Assembly (NCBI RefSeq): GCF_009765985.1
Contig: NZ_LMUM01000015.1
Location: 62,001-126,000, forward strand
Direction of reading: 5' to 3'
Source: Acidobacterium sp. S8
GTDB lineage: Bacteria; Acidobacteriota; Terriglobia; Terriglobales; Acidobacteriaceae
Length of the DNA stretch: 64,000 bases
Positions 1 through 10,013 of this stretch are shown here, one piece after another. Numbering within the stretch: the first letter of the stretch is position 1; the number at the start of each line of letters is the position of its first letter. The position numbers and the translations under genes were made by a program. The notes beneath the pieces were generated by a model. It saw only the letters and a list, made by a program, of their open reading frames with translations. It ran no database searches and had not been told where the DNA came from.

Positions 1-79
1 GTCACCCTTGAAGAGTATTTCCAACGGCAGTCTTGGCCTACTCTTGTAAAATCAACTTCGGGCGATATGGGAGTCCTCA

Positions 80-469
80 ATGGCCAATAGATACGGAGAA
101 GCAGCGCTCATGGCGGCCCGGCGAGAATCTTCTGCCAACACCGATCCGGTAGCTCGATGGGAGAGCGCGATGAAGACACTCTACCCGACCAGTCCGACGG
201 CGCGGAAGAAGAGCAGCCCACGTGGAGCTTTTCTCGGACTGTGCGAAGAGGGATTGGTTAAGGGCATTCCAGCGGGTAACTATGCAGCATCGAAGGACGA
301 TAAGGCCTATGCGGTGCGTGCTGCAGCATTACTAATCGAAGGAATGCAGCGCTGGTCCATAAGCGAATTGTGGCGGGCAGTCGCGAATGATACTGGAAAA
401 CCGCATAATAGCCAGATGGACATTGTCCTGGCGCTATGGAAGAACGGTCTCATCGTCCACAAATCATAA
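80..469 (+). CDS. DUF6979-like small protein
   Basis: A 129-residue cytoplasmic protein with no signal peptide or membrane segment. It opens with a MANRYGEAA stretch and has a central PRGAFLGLCEEGLVKGIP block, then a helical tail with NSQMDIVLALWKNGLI. I recall this pattern from the uncharacterised DUF6979 family of about 120 residues. No catalytic motif is visible and the function is unknown. It stands alone on the plus strand, facing the convergent VWA gene. The family call rests on memory of the conserved GLCEEGL block and is moderately sure. Confidence 0.6.
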   Translation: MANRYGEAALMAARRESSANTDPVARWESAMKTLYPTSPTARKKSSPRGAFLGLCEEGLVKGIPAGNYAASKDDKAYAVRAAALLIEGMQRWSISELWRAVANDTGKPHNSQMDIVLALWKNGLIVHKS

Positions 470-559
470 TCAACAATCAACCGCATTTTAGAGAGTCGGC
501 GACCGAGCTTTTTGGACTTTATCACCAATTGATAAAGGAATTGATTCGCCAGGACAGAA

Positions 560-1693
560 CTACTTATTGTTCGCTGTTTCGGCCTCCACCCAATATGCGT
601 TGCGAGCCCTCAACAGAAGCTCCGGTCTGTCCTTAAGACTTAATTTCAGAGCATGGAATCCAGAGTGTGGCAATTGTGGACGAAAGCTCAGGACATAGTA
701 GTTTGGTACGTCATGCGAGATAGCTACCAGGTGCCTATTGAGCGTGTTTGCGTCCTTGAAGGTGAAGTACTCGCCGCCCGTTAGTTGCGCGACGGATTCG
801 GGCACATTGCGCGCGAGTCCGTCCTTTGCGGCGATATACATCATCCGAGCCAGTCGCAACGGCGGGAGTAGATCACTGGCGCAGTCCAACGCCTGCACGC
901 TACGCTTTCCGTGGGCATCCGGATCGGCATCGGGGTCGTGGCTCATGCAACCACCCGGGGAATATGGCTCGTCCGAGTACGGACTTCCGCCCGGCCTGGG
1001 CAGCTCTGACGTCTGATGTTTCAGCGCCGATTTCGTACTAGAAAAGCCGAAACTATAGATCGAGGTATTTGTGTCGTCGACGGCGCGTATAGCGTTCTCG
1101 AAGCTCGTTTGGCTACCGATATCGATCGTCTCGCTGAATAACACAACGGCACGGCGATAGGCCGGCGGTTGCTTGGACAAAAGATTGATGCCGAAATTGA
1201 GCGCGTCAAGAATGGCTGCGCCCGGATCACCTTCGTGAAGGTTGGTAATCGTTTTGGCTGCCGCATCCGTATCGGCGATAAAATCCTGTTCGAGATGAGG
1301 CATGCTGTCGAAACTAACTACCGCAACACGATGTGGCACGTTGCCGATGATGGCATCGAGCACCGCCTCGAGATCGCGGTAGTCGTGCAGGTGTGACGCT
1401 CCCTGACCGCCGGTCTGTACGATGACCGCCAATGCCAGAGGTTGCGAGTCGGTATCGGACTCGAGTTGCAACGACTGCGGAACCCCGTCATCGGTGAGAA
1501 CGAAATCGTCGGCGTTGAGCGAGAAGACAATCTCGCCAGCCTTGGTCTTCACCAGGGCTGGCACCATTACTAAATTCGACCGCACGGTGATAGCCGGGAT
1601 TTCCATGCCAGCCAATGACTGTGCACTAGCCGTTGCAACGGCTAGTAAAATCATGCTCAACACAGGGGTTGCGATTGCGGAAAGCATATTCAT
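560..1693 (-). CDS. Exported VWA domain protein, acidobacterial type
   Basis: An exported protein with a von Willebrand factor A domain, of the VWFA-related family common in Acidobacteria (TIGR03436). A hydrophobic signal peptide (MNMLSAIATPVLSMILLAVA, then ATASAQ) is followed by the family hallmark: a beta-rich segment reading VPALVKTKAGEIVFSLNADD, then FVLTDDG. Next comes a VWA-like fold with VAVVSFDS, and the family's late YYVLSFRP motif. The frame stays open upstream to a TTG at 1735, but the ATG at 1693 gives a cleaner signal peptide; neither has a strong Shine-Dalgarno. The family's role is not established. Its classic MIDAS signature (DxSxS) is not evident here, so metal-dependent adhesion is doubtful. 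Confidence 0.8.
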   Translation of the reverse strand: MNMLSAIATPVLSMILLAVATASAQSLAGMEIPAITVRSNLVMVPALVKTKAGEIVFSLNADDFVLTDDGVPQSLQLESDTDSQPLALAVIVQTGGQGASHLHDYRDLEAVLDAIIGNVPHRVAVVSFDSMPHLEQDFIADTDAAAKTITNLHEGDPGAAILDALNFGINLLSKQPPAYRRAVVLFSETIDIGSQTSFENAIRAVDDTNTSIYSFGFSSTKSALKHQTSELPRPGGSPYSDEPYSPGGCMSHDPDADPDAHGKRSVQALDCASDLLPPLRLARMMYIAAKDGLARNVPESVAQLTGGEYFTFKDANTLNRHLVAISHDVPNYYVLSFRPQLPHSGFHALKLSLKDRPELLLRARNAYWVEAETANNK

Positions 1694-1912
1694 TAGACGC
1701 AGCACCGAGTCAATGCGGGCGACGGTCGAATCCAAATTTCCAACTTGTCATTGCTGGATGAGTTTCCGTACAGTGATCTACATCTGTAGAAATGAAGCAG
1801 CAAATCAGACAGAAGTTTTCTAACGTGAATGTTTTCGCGTCCCTGAGACGTACCAGATCACCCCAAGAAAAGCTGCTATTTTAATCCTGGAGTTTGACAC
1901 GAATCGTGCAAT

Positions 1913-3247
1913 TCACTTTTTCTCCGTAAGTGGCATGTACTGATCTCGCAGTTGCGTCTGGCGGCTTACCATGGGCACGGCTTCACCATCAATGAACACC
2001 TGCTTGACAGAAGTTCGGACATCCAGCGGGTCGCCATTTGCTACGACGACATTCGCAGTTTTACCCACATCAAGCGATCCCAGAGAGTCCGCTAACCCAA
2101 ACATCTCGGCCGGATTCAGAGTAATCGCCTTAAGCGCCTCATCATAGGGCAGTCCATAAGCGACCGCGTAACCCGCCGCATAAGGAAGATTGCGAACATC
2201 ACCCGATCCGCCCAGCGATGAGAATGCAATCTTCACGCCGCGCTTCCGTAATTCTGCCGGCAGTGAGTAAACGGCATCGTACCGTTCATCCGGTCGCGGA
2301 GCGTCATAGATCGGTCCAACAATGACTGGCACATGATAGGAAGCAATTTCATCCAATATGTCCTGCGCATGGGTGACATGATTGAGAATCACCTTCAGGT
2401 TGAACTCTTTCGCAATTCCCATGGCGACTTCCACTTCGTAGCTTTCGTATGCGCTCAACACCACAGGCTTCTCGCCCTTGATATACGGCAGTAACGCTTC
2501 GAGCTTTAGATCTCGCTTGGGTTGGGGTCCCTTGTGATCTGGTTTTGCCGCCCCTTCTTGCTCAACCGCATATGTTTGCGCATCCAAAAAGACCTGTCTG
2601 ATCTGTGCGGCGAGCCCCATGCGTGTCGTCGGAAATTTAGAGGGTCCTTCGTAGTTCGCCTTCCTGCGCACGCTTCCTTCGAAATTCATCGCCAGCGCAA
2701 TATCACGACCAAGCAGCATGGCGTCGCGGTCGCGTCCATAAAGCTGGATTGCTGCGTCCTGGCCGGCAACTGAGTCCTGCGATGCCGGCGCTATGATGGC
2801 ATTGGTGATGCCGTTGAGCCGGGCCACTGGAATGTGCACTGTCTCTGCGTGAAACGCATCGGATACATGCATGTGCGGCATGATCTCGTCGCTCGGCTCA
2901 GCCAGGTCATTGCTGTTCGCGTCCGAGGCGACTTCCGTGAGGCCCAGATGTGTCTCCGCATCGAAGAGTCCCGGATACACCGTCATCCCCTTCGCATCGA
3001 AAACCTGTGCGCCGGCGGGTACCTTCGTCGAGGCGGCCGCCCCAACCGCAACAATCTTGCCACCGGACATAACCACGACGCCGTTCTCGATCGTGCCATG
3101 CGTAATCGTCAGTAACTTGCCGCCGACAATGGCGATCGTCTTGGCCAGAGCCAGCGCAGTGTTATTGGGACCTGCCTGCGCTGCACAGATTCCAACCCAC
3201 GGCAGCCAAGAAAGCAAAAATCCTGTGACCACGAATCCCCGCTTCAT
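1913..3247 (-). CDS. Exported amidohydrolase-like protein with degenerate metal site
   Basis: A 444-residue protein with a signal peptide (cleavage near ICAAQA) and the amidohydrolase-superfamily fold of the imidazolonepropionase-like group. The N-terminal composite beta domain and the C-terminal NPAEMFGLADSLGSLDVGK motif are intact. The metal ligands are not: the usual HxH after strand 1 reads DAETHLG, the segment where its neighbour has IHC reads VVLSAYESYE, and the late Asp segment reads FSSLGG. Only the NHVTH histidine site remains. Its start overlaps the stop of the upstream paralogue by 4 bp (ATGA), so the two are translationally coupled. I infer a non-catalytic or altered partner subunit. 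Confidence 0.8.
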   Translation of the reverse strand: MKRGFVVTGFLLSWLPWVGICAAQAGPNNTALALAKTIAIVGGKLLTITHGTIENGVVVMSGGKIVAVGAAASTKVPAGAQVFDAKGMTVYPGLFDAETHLGLTEVASDANSNDLAEPSDEIMPHMHVSDAFHAETVHIPVARLNGITNAIIAPASQDSVAGQDAAIQLYGRDRDAMLLGRDIALAMNFEGSVRRKANYEGPSKFPTTRMGLAAQIRQVFLDAQTYAVEQEGAAKPDHKGPQPKRDLKLEALLPYIKGEKPVVLSAYESYEVEVAMGIAKEFNLKVILNHVTHAQDILDEIASYHVPVIVGPIYDAPRPDERYDAVYSLPAELRKRGVKIAFSSLGGSGDVRNLPYAAGYAVAYGLPYDEALKAITLNPAEMFGLADSLGSLDVGKTANVVVANGDPLDVRTSVKQVFIDGEAVPMVSRQTQLRDQYMPLTEKK

Positions 3248-4605
3248 TGGCCGTCTCCCTCTTCGTCATCCGAGCCACTGAAACCCGCCTCGTGCATCAC
3301 GCCATGAAAGTGCGTCGTTCCCAGACCCTGCAGTAAGCTGTCAAAGAAGAGATCGCCGTCGATATACACCTTCTCCGCACGCGCATAGGTCGAGAGTGGA
3401 TCAGTATTCCAGATGACGACATCCGCATCTTTGCCCGTATCGAGGGAACCGACGCGGTCATCGACACCAATAATCCACGCCGCATTGAGCGTGATCATCT
3501 TCAGCGCTTCTTCTTCCGTCGCGCCGCCGTAGTGAATCATCTTTCCCGCTTCCTGATTCAGCCGCCGCACATAATCGTTGGAGTCGCTCTTCAACGCCAC
3601 GCGCACGCCTTCGCGCATGCTCATCACCGCGTTCCACGGGATTGCGTCCCAAGCCTCATCCTTGAATCCCCACCAGTCGGCAAAGGTCGCAATGCCTGTG
3701 CCAGTCGGCGCGATCTTATCGCCCACCTTGTACATCTCCAGCGCGTGATGAAAAGCTCGAATCTTGTAGCCATATTCCTTCGCGATGGCTTCTTCGGTCA
3801 GAAATTCGTCGGCACGGTAGCAGTGAATCTGAACATACAACTTGCCGCGCAGCACATCGGCCAGCGCTTCAAGTTTCAGATCTTTCTTTGGCGCAACCGC
3901 GTCTTTATCGCCCTTCGCCACCTTGGCGTTGTACGCATCCCATGAAGCCATGTAGGCTTTCGCGTCTTCAAAGGCCTGCCTCATCACTTCGAAGTTGCCC
4001 ATGCGCGTCGAAGGCAATTCGTTGCGCCGTCCATAGACGCGTTTCGGATTCTCGCCGCTGGCAAACTTGATCGAGCGGGGCGCATTGGGAAAGAGCATCG
4101 CATCGCGCGAGAAGCCGAACTTGTTTTTGATGACTACAGCTTGCCCGCCAATCATGTTAGCCGAGCCATGCAGCAGTAGCTCCGTCGTCACCCCGCCTGC
4201 GAGCGCGTGATACAGCGCCATGTCGCTGTTATCGAAGGCGTCAATCATCATCATTGATGGCGTCACCGGGCTGGTCGCCTCGTTTACGTCGTCGCCCAGA
4301 GCGGAATGCGAATGCGGGTCGATGATTCCCGGTGTCACATATTTACCGGTCCCGTCAACCACTATGGCGCTTGTCGGAGCATCAACCGAAGTCCCTGTAC
4401 CGGCAATCTTGCCATTGTGCAGCCACACGCTTCCGTGCTCAATCGTCCCATGCGTTACCGTCATCACGGTCGCATTCTTGATGACGATGTCAGCGGGCGG
4501 AGCGCTTTCCGACATCTGCGCGAGAAGAAGGCTAAGAGGAGAAATCAGCGTCGAAGCTGCAATAAGCTTCCTACAGCCGCGTTGCACGGAGGCGATAGCA
4601 AACAT
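3244..4605 (-). CDS. Exported amidohydrolase, metal site intact
   Basis: A 453-residue member of the amidohydrolase superfamily (imidazolonepropionase-like). It shows DPHSHSALG (the HxH pair), YVQIHCYRADE and IRAFHHALEM (later His ligands) and LKSDSND (the metal Asp), so a binuclear metal site is plausible. The C-terminal TLNAAWIIGVDDRVGSLDTGKDADVV is typical. The ATG at 4605 was chosen because GGAG lies 10 nt upstream and it begins a signal peptide; the frame extends 17 codons further without such support. It is the first gene of a two-gene operon with the degenerate paralogue. The substrate is unknown; cyclic amides or peptides are usual for the family. Confidence 0.85.
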   Translation of the reverse strand: MFAIASVQRGCRKLIAASTLISPLSLLLAQMSESAPPADIVIKNATVMTVTHGTIEHGSVWLHNGKIAGTGTSVDAPTSAIVVDGTGKYVTPGIIDPHSHSALGDDVNEATSPVTPSMMMIDAFDNSDMALYHALAGGVTTELLLHGSANMIGGQAVVIKNKFGFSRDAMLFPNAPRSIKFASGENPKRVYGRRNELPSTRMGNFEVMRQAFEDAKAYMASWDAYNAKVAKGDKDAVAPKKDLKLEALADVLRGKLYVQIHCYRADEFLTEEAIAKEYGYKIRAFHHALEMYKVGDKIAPTGTGIATFADWWGFKDEAWDAIPWNAVMSMREGVRVALKSDSNDYVRRLNQEAGKMIHYGGATEEEALKMITLNAAWIIGVDDRVGSLDTGKDADVVIWNTDPLSTYARAEKVYIDGDLFFDSLLQGLGTTHFHGVMHEAGFSGSDDEEGDGQ

Positions 4606-4886
4606 TAGATTTTGTCTCCGGAGGAGCGTTTTAATAGATGTGCATGATCGTAGCATTAACCGGCCATTCCGGATGATGAATACAAGGCGCGGCCAGGCTT
4701 TTAATTCCTGACTACGCTCTCTTCGTCACGCACCAGCAGTGCGACGGAGCCGTCGGGATTCAAATTACCTCCCAATTCGGTATGCAGAGCCGAACGAGTG
4801 ATCGCTGGTTCTGATTCTTCGTTTTTCGAGGTTTCAATTTTCCTCAAACCAGGGAACGGCTTTCTCCTCTAAACTCACATATACGC

Positions 4887-6455
4887 ATGATCCAGCCTCT
4901 TCGCCGGTGGTCCGGTGTTCCACTCTTCCTGGCTCTCGCAGCGGGTCTTATCGCCTTCGTAGTGCAATCGGGCGAGTTAGGATCCGCCGACACACAACAT
5001 CGACTCCAATCCGCTCACTCCTTTTGGACTACGGAGCCGCCCGTATTTCAGCAGGAGTTTCCCGAGTTCGGCGTGCATGGACGCGGAGGCCGCCTGCAGA
5101 GCTGGTATGGTATCGGCCAGTCACTGCTCATGCTGCCTGCAGATGTAGTTGGTACGTACGTAGAGCGTCTTCCCGTATTCGCTGACTACACCGGAAACGA
5201 CCCTAGCGTACGCAACATCATCGTTAGTTACAGCACAAACATCCTTATCAGCATTCTGACCTCGCTGGTTTGTTTCCGATTCCTGCGACAACTGGGCTTT
5301 AAGGAAAAGCATGCAGCCGCGGGCGTTCTGGCCCTGCTGCTGTCTACCACGCACCTGCATTACACGCAGAACATGATGGAGAACAACTACATCTTTCTGT
5401 TGACGCTGACCGGCTTCTCTTATCAATACCTATGGTTACGCAGTGGTAGTCGACGCGCACTCCTGTTTGGTTCGGGCGCTTTTGGGCTCAATCTGCTGAC
5501 CCGGCTCACTACCGGGATGGACCTGTTGGCAGGAGCCCTTTTCCTGTTGCTTGTCTCGTGGTTCCAGGGAATTCGGGGACGAACGCTGTGGAGTCAATGT
5601 CGTACCTGTGTTGCAATCGCTCTGCCGGTTTATGCGTTTTTTGGATTGATCGATCGCTTACACCAGTACTATCGTTTTGGATCGTTCTTCAATACCTATG
5701 TGGCTGTGCTTGCTCGCGAAGCCCGGCAACGAAATCCATCTCTGCCTGCCAGCTATCCATTCGAAACCCCATTCCATATCGGTTTTTTGGGGCCGTTACT
5801 CGCGCCAGAGAAGTCAATTTTTCTCTTCGATCCTCTACTGATTCTCACAATTTTGCTCGCCGTCGTTGCCTGGAAACGGTTCAGTCCAGCCGTTAAGGCA
5901 TACCAAATCACACTTTGTATCCTGTTGTTTGCGTATATCAGCTTCTACGCTCGCTATACGGTGTGGAGCGGTGACTTTGCATGGGGCGATCGCTACGTCT
6001 CAACTACCATAGAGCTCGCGACCTTACTTGCGGTTCCGTTGCTGTTACGTTATCGCAAAGAAATTGGACGCACAGTTTGGGCAGCAGGAATCGCGCTCTT
6101 AGCGATCAGCACAGTGATTCAGATCGCATCGTTAGCCTTCTGGTTACCACTCGAAATTTACCAGATGGAGACGCTCGGTCACCCAACCTTTGTGATTGCC
6201 CTGCGCCTGCGGAACATCATTGCTTTCGCGTTCGGAAAAATGGATGCCTGGGGGCTGAGTAATCACGCCATGACTGAAGACCCATGGGACTACGTCCACA
6301 TCACCACGTGGAATTTTCTGCCGTTTCTCTTGAAGCGGGCAGGCGTGGCGCCTGCGAAGATTGTGCGCTTGGCATTCGTGGTATGGAGCGCAGGGCTGGC
6401 AGCGTTAGCGATCATTCTTTGGCGGCTCCGCCGAGAGACTGCGCAACTTGATTAG
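4887..6455 (+). CDS. GT-C-like polytopic membrane protein
   Basis: A 522-residue integral membrane protein with about ten hydrophobic helices. The first extracytoplasmic loop contains SADTQHRLQSAHSFW and later GRLQSWYGIGQSLLMLPADV, a layout that recalls GT-C glycosyltransferases and related uncharacterised acidobacterial membrane proteins. I see no diagnostic catalytic motif beyond the acidic residue in that loop, so glycosyl transfer from a lipid-linked donor is an inference. It is monocistronic, divergent from the amidohydrolase pair and convergent with the chitinase gene. It could instead be a membrane protein of another class with a similar layout. Confidence 0.6.
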   Translation: MIQPLRRWSGVPLFLALAAGLIAFVVQSGELGSADTQHRLQSAHSFWTTEPPVFQQEFPEFGVHGRGGRLQSWYGIGQSLLMLPADVVGTYVERLPVFADYTGNDPSVRNIIVSYSTNILISILTSLVCFRFLRQLGFKEKHAAAGVLALLLSTTHLHYTQNMMENNYIFLLTLTGFSYQYLWLRSGSRRALLFGSGAFGLNLLTRLTTGMDLLAGALFLLLVSWFQGIRGRTLWSQCRTCVAIALPVYAFFGLIDRLHQYYRFGSFFNTYVAVLAREARQRNPSLPASYPFETPFHIGFLGPLLAPEKSIFLFDPLLILTILLAVVAWKRFSPAVKAYQITLCILLFAYISFYARYTVWSGDFAWGDRYVSTTIELATLLAVPLLLRYRKEIGRTVWAAGIALLAISTVIQIASLAFWLPLEIYQMETLGHPTFVIALRLRNIIAFAFGKMDAWGLSNHAMTEDPWDYVHITTWNFLPFLLKRAGVAPAKIVRLAFVVWSAGLAALAIILWRLRRETAQLD

Positions 6456-6526
6456 TGCATTATCCTTTTGTTGATGGCTTAGGCGTGAAAGCCGCTCTCA
6501 TCGCCGGACAAGATGAAATCCGTTTC

Positions 6527-7828
6527 CTACCACGTCTGCAATCCCGCATAGACTGAGTGTAAGAGCGTCCCTTCTGTGTCGTCGCCCGTGACATCCCAGA
6601 ACATCGCGCCTCCCAGGTGCGCAGCGCGAATATATAGAGCTTTGGTAAACACGGTGACGTCGTCATCGTAGGAGTAAAACGTCTGCGTCGACGGGCTGTA
6701 GATCCAGTGCGCCATCCCGCTCAATGGATCGTAGTAGCTGTTGAAGCCTGTGAGCGTTTTGAGTACGTTATAGTTGGCCTGGTCGTCAGGCGCGCCTCCC
6801 GTTGCCGACTGATACAGTCCGTGGTTCTTCGCCGGAACGCCCACCCATCCATGTCCGTAGAAGGGAATACCGGCATTGATCTTTTGTGCCGGTACGCCGG
6901 CCTTCAAGTACGCGGTAACTGCGCCAGCCATGCTGTTCCCCTTATCTGCAGCAATCGGATCATTCGGTGCAGTGAATAGCGGTGCTGCGTGATCGGCGTA
7001 ATTATTCCACGCGCCATTCAGGTCATAGGTCATCAGGTTGACGAAGGTGAGCGACTTCTGAATCTCTCCCAGTTGAATCAGCGAATAGTCGTCTTGACCG
7101 GCGGGCGCGGCAATACTCAGGTCATACTGCTTATGAGTTACGGCAGTCATGGCGTCGAGTTGGCGGCGAAACTCCTGCATCAGCAGCGTAAAGTTTTCTG
7201 TATCGTTCGGGCTGTAAGAGCAGGTATTGCCGCAGGCGCCCGGATACTCCCAGTCGATGTCGATTCCGTCAAATACACCAGCCTGGGTGACGCTATAATC
7301 CAGCGGATCGCTGAAATTCCCGGCGATAAAAGTCTGAACGCAGGAAGACACAAAGGCTTTCCGCGAGGCATCGGTGCTTGCAGCAGCGGAAAACCCGGCT
7401 GACCACGACCATCCACCAATTGAAATCAGCACCCGCAGATTGGGATATTTTTTCTTCAGCTTGAGAAGCTGGTTGAAGTTGCCTTGTAGTCCATTCGTAT
7501 TGGGATCGGCTACACCGTCGACACTGTCTGCCGCGCTTACCGGCACTTCATAATCAGCCCACGGATCGCCCAGCTGACATGTGCCTGCCCCAGGTGAGTC
7601 CGGTGCGGGAAGGTTGGAGAACGCATAAAGGATGTGGGTGAGCTGTTTTGCCGATCCATTGACCGCCAGGTTTTTTGGATAGTAGCCGCTGTAAATCATC
7701 CATTCAGGCAGATAACCTACCATTCGAGGATGTTCAGGGCTGGAGGGCCGATGTTGTCCCTGCGAACTGACGGAAGCCAATGCGAAAAGGCTCAGGACAA
7801 AGATGACGGCGACTGGGGGCATTTTCAT
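6527..7828 (-). CDS. Exported GH18 chitinase
   Basis: A 433-residue glycoside hydrolase family 18 protein. A signal peptide (MKMPPVAVIFVLSLFALASV) is followed by MVGYLPEWMIYSGY (strand 1), the SIGGW motif at residues 136-140 and the catalytic DGIDIDWE motif at 187-194, with E194 as the proton donor. The later MTYDLNGAW and FWDVTGDD segments are also typical. The family hydrolyses chitin or chitooligosaccharides by substrate-assisted catalysis. An AGGTG Shine-Dalgarno lies 5 nt before the ATG. It is the last member of a minus-strand group with a CocE hydrolase, a PIG-L deacetylase and a TonB receptor, suggesting a role in extracellular glycan use. No separate chitin-binding module is seen. Confidence 0.93.
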   Translation of the reverse strand: MKMPPVAVIFVLSLFALASVSSQGQHRPSSPEHPRMVGYLPEWMIYSGYYPKNLAVNGSAKQLTHILYAFSNLPAPDSPGAGTCQLGDPWADYEVPVSAADSVDGVADPNTNGLQGNFNQLLKLKKKYPNLRVLISIGGWSWSAGFSAAASTDASRKAFVSSCVQTFIAGNFSDPLDYSVTQAGVFDGIDIDWEYPGACGNTCSYSPNDTENFTLLMQEFRRQLDAMTAVTHKQYDLSIAAPAGQDDYSLIQLGEIQKSLTFVNLMTYDLNGAWNNYADHAAPLFTAPNDPIAADKGNSMAGAVTAYLKAGVPAQKINAGIPFYGHGWVGVPAKNHGLYQSATGGAPDDQANYNVLKTLTGFNSYYDPLSGMAHWIYSPSTQTFYSYDDDVTVFTKALYIRAAHLGGAMFWDVTGDDTEGTLLHSVYAGLQTW

Positions 7829-8016
7829 GAATCACCTCGAAGCCATAGTCCGGATAAATTCCGCAGCCAATCTATTTGCGCTGTCAGCTCAAGTCAAGAA
7901 CATTCTCCTCAAGGCCGAATATCGGTCAGCTCGCACCTTAGGTGCGTTCGGATGTTTGAATGTCAAATCTGGCTCCGCTAGTAGTGATAACCGTTTGGAG
8001 AACTAAGCAATCTTCA

Positions 8017-9936
8017 TCACTTCCCAGGCGCGATATCCTGCCCTTGATCGCTGGATCCCTGCGGAATGACAGGCAGCGTGATCGCAGATGGATGCTCGCT
8101 GTCATGGATAATAGTCTGCCGCGCGGTATGCCATTTTGCGCTCGTGCCGAAGGGATCACCAGTATTTGGATTGGGGGCAAATTGAGGGAAGTCGCTCGAA
8201 GAAATCTCTAAGCGAATTTTGTGGCCACGCAGGAAGAGATTGCTGGTTGGCCATACATTAATTTTGTACTGGTAAATCTTGCCCGGCTCGATGGGCGATG
8301 CTTGCGACAGAGAGTCGCGAAAGCGGGTCGCTTGAATGCCGTCATTCAGGTTCACCGCTGTGCCGTCGGGAAAAACATCGACCAGCTTCGCTGTAAAGTC
8401 GGTGTCGGATGCAGAAGAACTTGCATACAGCGTGACGGTTATCGGTCCCGTTACCTCAAGAGGGGCAGCTAACGGCTGGCTCGAGTAAACAAGTATGTCG
8501 CTTCGCTGCTCTATCGCGGATTGATCGAACTGTCCTTGCGGGCCGGTTGTCCAGGAGCAGCAGGAGTGGCCGCCAACACTTGGGACCGGATTAGATGGGT
8601 CGTAGAGGAACTCATCAGATGCCGCGTTCGTTGTAACCGCTCCATTCAATTCTCCGCTGCTGCTGCTCGCTCCAGGAAGCGTCGTGCTCAACGCGCCATC
8701 GCCCATCACTGATGCGGCGTGCCCGCTACTCGTCAGATACCATTTCTGATATTGCGTACCTCGCAGTGGCCATTCTGTAGATGTATGCCATTTGTTCTCA
8801 CCCATCTCAAAGTAGTCCACGCGAGGACCGGTGCTCACGCCGTTGTCTTTGCCTTTGAGGAAATGGTCGAACCATGCGAGCATCAGCTCATTGACGGGGC
8901 TATTGGCGACAGGGCCAATCGCTTTGAGACGCGGACTCACAGGACTGTCTGGCCGTCCCCATCCGAGATGCTCCCAGGGCCCAATCACGATGCGCTGATT
9001 TGTCCGCGCCAACTCATTCGCGCCATGCTTGCGCATTCCGGTAAAGTTTCGCAGTGAACCGTTGAGAAACGCGTCGTACCATCCGTCGAAAGCGAGGACC
9101 GGCACATTGACTTTGTCGTATCTCGACTCTATGCTGAAAGCCCTCCAATAAGCGTCATTTGAAGGATGCTTGATTGCATCGAAGAAATAAGGGGCTACTG
9201 CGGGATCACCTGACTGAAACGGCGGGAATTGATCGTATGGCAGGAACTGCATCCACTTTGCGATATCTTTGCCGTCCTCGCGCAGCCTGGCGCTTAACTT
9301 TGCGTCTCCGCGATTAGCAGCTGCAGAACTGACAATGGTTTCCATCATCCAGTTCTCGATAAAGGCCAGGCGGAAGGCGCCATCCTCGTAAGTCCAACCG
9401 TCATAGTAGTCAGAAGCAGTATTGGAGGGGACAATCGTCTTCAGCGAAGGTGGCGTGGCCGTCGCCGCAAGCCACTGCGTCGCGCCTACATAGGAGGATC
9501 CATACATTCCAACCTTGCCGTTGGAACCCGGCAGGTGGGCTGCCCATTCCACTGAGTCATAGCCATCGTCGCGGTCGTTTGCGTACTCATAAAAAATTCC
9601 CTGGGACGCATACTGTCCGCGAATATCCTGAATCACGACTAAGTAGCAATGAGAAGCGAACCAGCTCGGCGTCTGAAAGCGCGATGGCTGTATCTGCGCC
9701 GCGGTTTTTCCATACTGAGTACGCATCAGGATTACCGGCACAAGCTCCTTCGTCGCGGGCCGATACACATCGGCCTTAAGAATGACCCCGTCCCGCATAC
9801 GCGCAGGCACATCTGCCTCTTTGGTGACGGCGCATGGTCCCTCGCCTCCAGAAGGCGGCCAGGAGGGAAGAGCGGCGGCGGAGCCAGTCAGTGCTACCGA
9901 TAGAAGCAGTGAGATGAAATACACTCTAATGCGCAT
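8017..9936 (-). CDS. Exported CocE/NonD (S15) hydrolase
   Basis: A 639-residue serine hydrolase of the CocE/NonD, X-Pro dipeptidyl-peptidase S15 type. It has a signal peptide (LLLSVALTGSAAALP), then an alpha/beta-hydrolase core with the nucleophile motif YGSSYVG (S148 by my count) and VIQDIRGQYAS before it, and a C-terminal jelly-roll domain (VTGPITVTLYASSSASDTDF; IRLEISSSDFPQF). The ATG at 9936 has AGGAAG 9 nt upstream, preferred over a start 19 codons earlier. Family members cleave acyl-ester or X-Pro peptide bonds; the substrate here is unknown. It sits between the chitinase and the PIG-L gene. Confidence 0.9.
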   Translation of the reverse strand: MRIRVYFISLLLSVALTGSAAALPSWPPSGGEGPCAVTKEADVPARMRDGVILKADVYRPATKELVPVILMRTQYGKTAAQIQPSRFQTPSWFASHCYLVVIQDIRGQYASQGIFYEYANDRDDGYDSVEWAAHLPGSNGKVGMYGSSYVGATQWLAATATPPSLKTIVPSNTASDYYDGWTYEDGAFRLAFIENWMMETIVSSAAANRGDAKLSARLREDGKDIAKWMQFLPYDQFPPFQSGDPAVAPYFFDAIKHPSNDAYWRAFSIESRYDKVNVPVLAFDGWYDAFLNGSLRNFTGMRKHGANELARTNQRIVIGPWEHLGWGRPDSPVSPRLKAIGPVANSPVNELMLAWFDHFLKGKDNGVSTGPRVDYFEMGENKWHTSTEWPLRGTQYQKWYLTSSGHAASVMGDGALSTTLPGASSSSGELNGAVTTNAASDEFLYDPSNPVPSVGGHSCCSWTTGPQGQFDQSAIEQRSDILVYSSQPLAAPLEVTGPITVTLYASSSASDTDFTAKLVDVFPDGTAVNLNDGIQATRFRDSLSQASPIEPGKIYQYKINVWPTSNLFLRGHKIRLEISSSDFPQFAPNPNTGDPFGTSAKWHTARQTIIHDSEHPSAITLPVIPQGSSDQGQDIAPGK

Positions 9937-10013
9937 GGTGATCGACTTCCTGTGTGACGATCTTGAAGCAGAATCTCGCGAGTGTTCCGACATCTATGCT
10001 CAGAGATATATCT

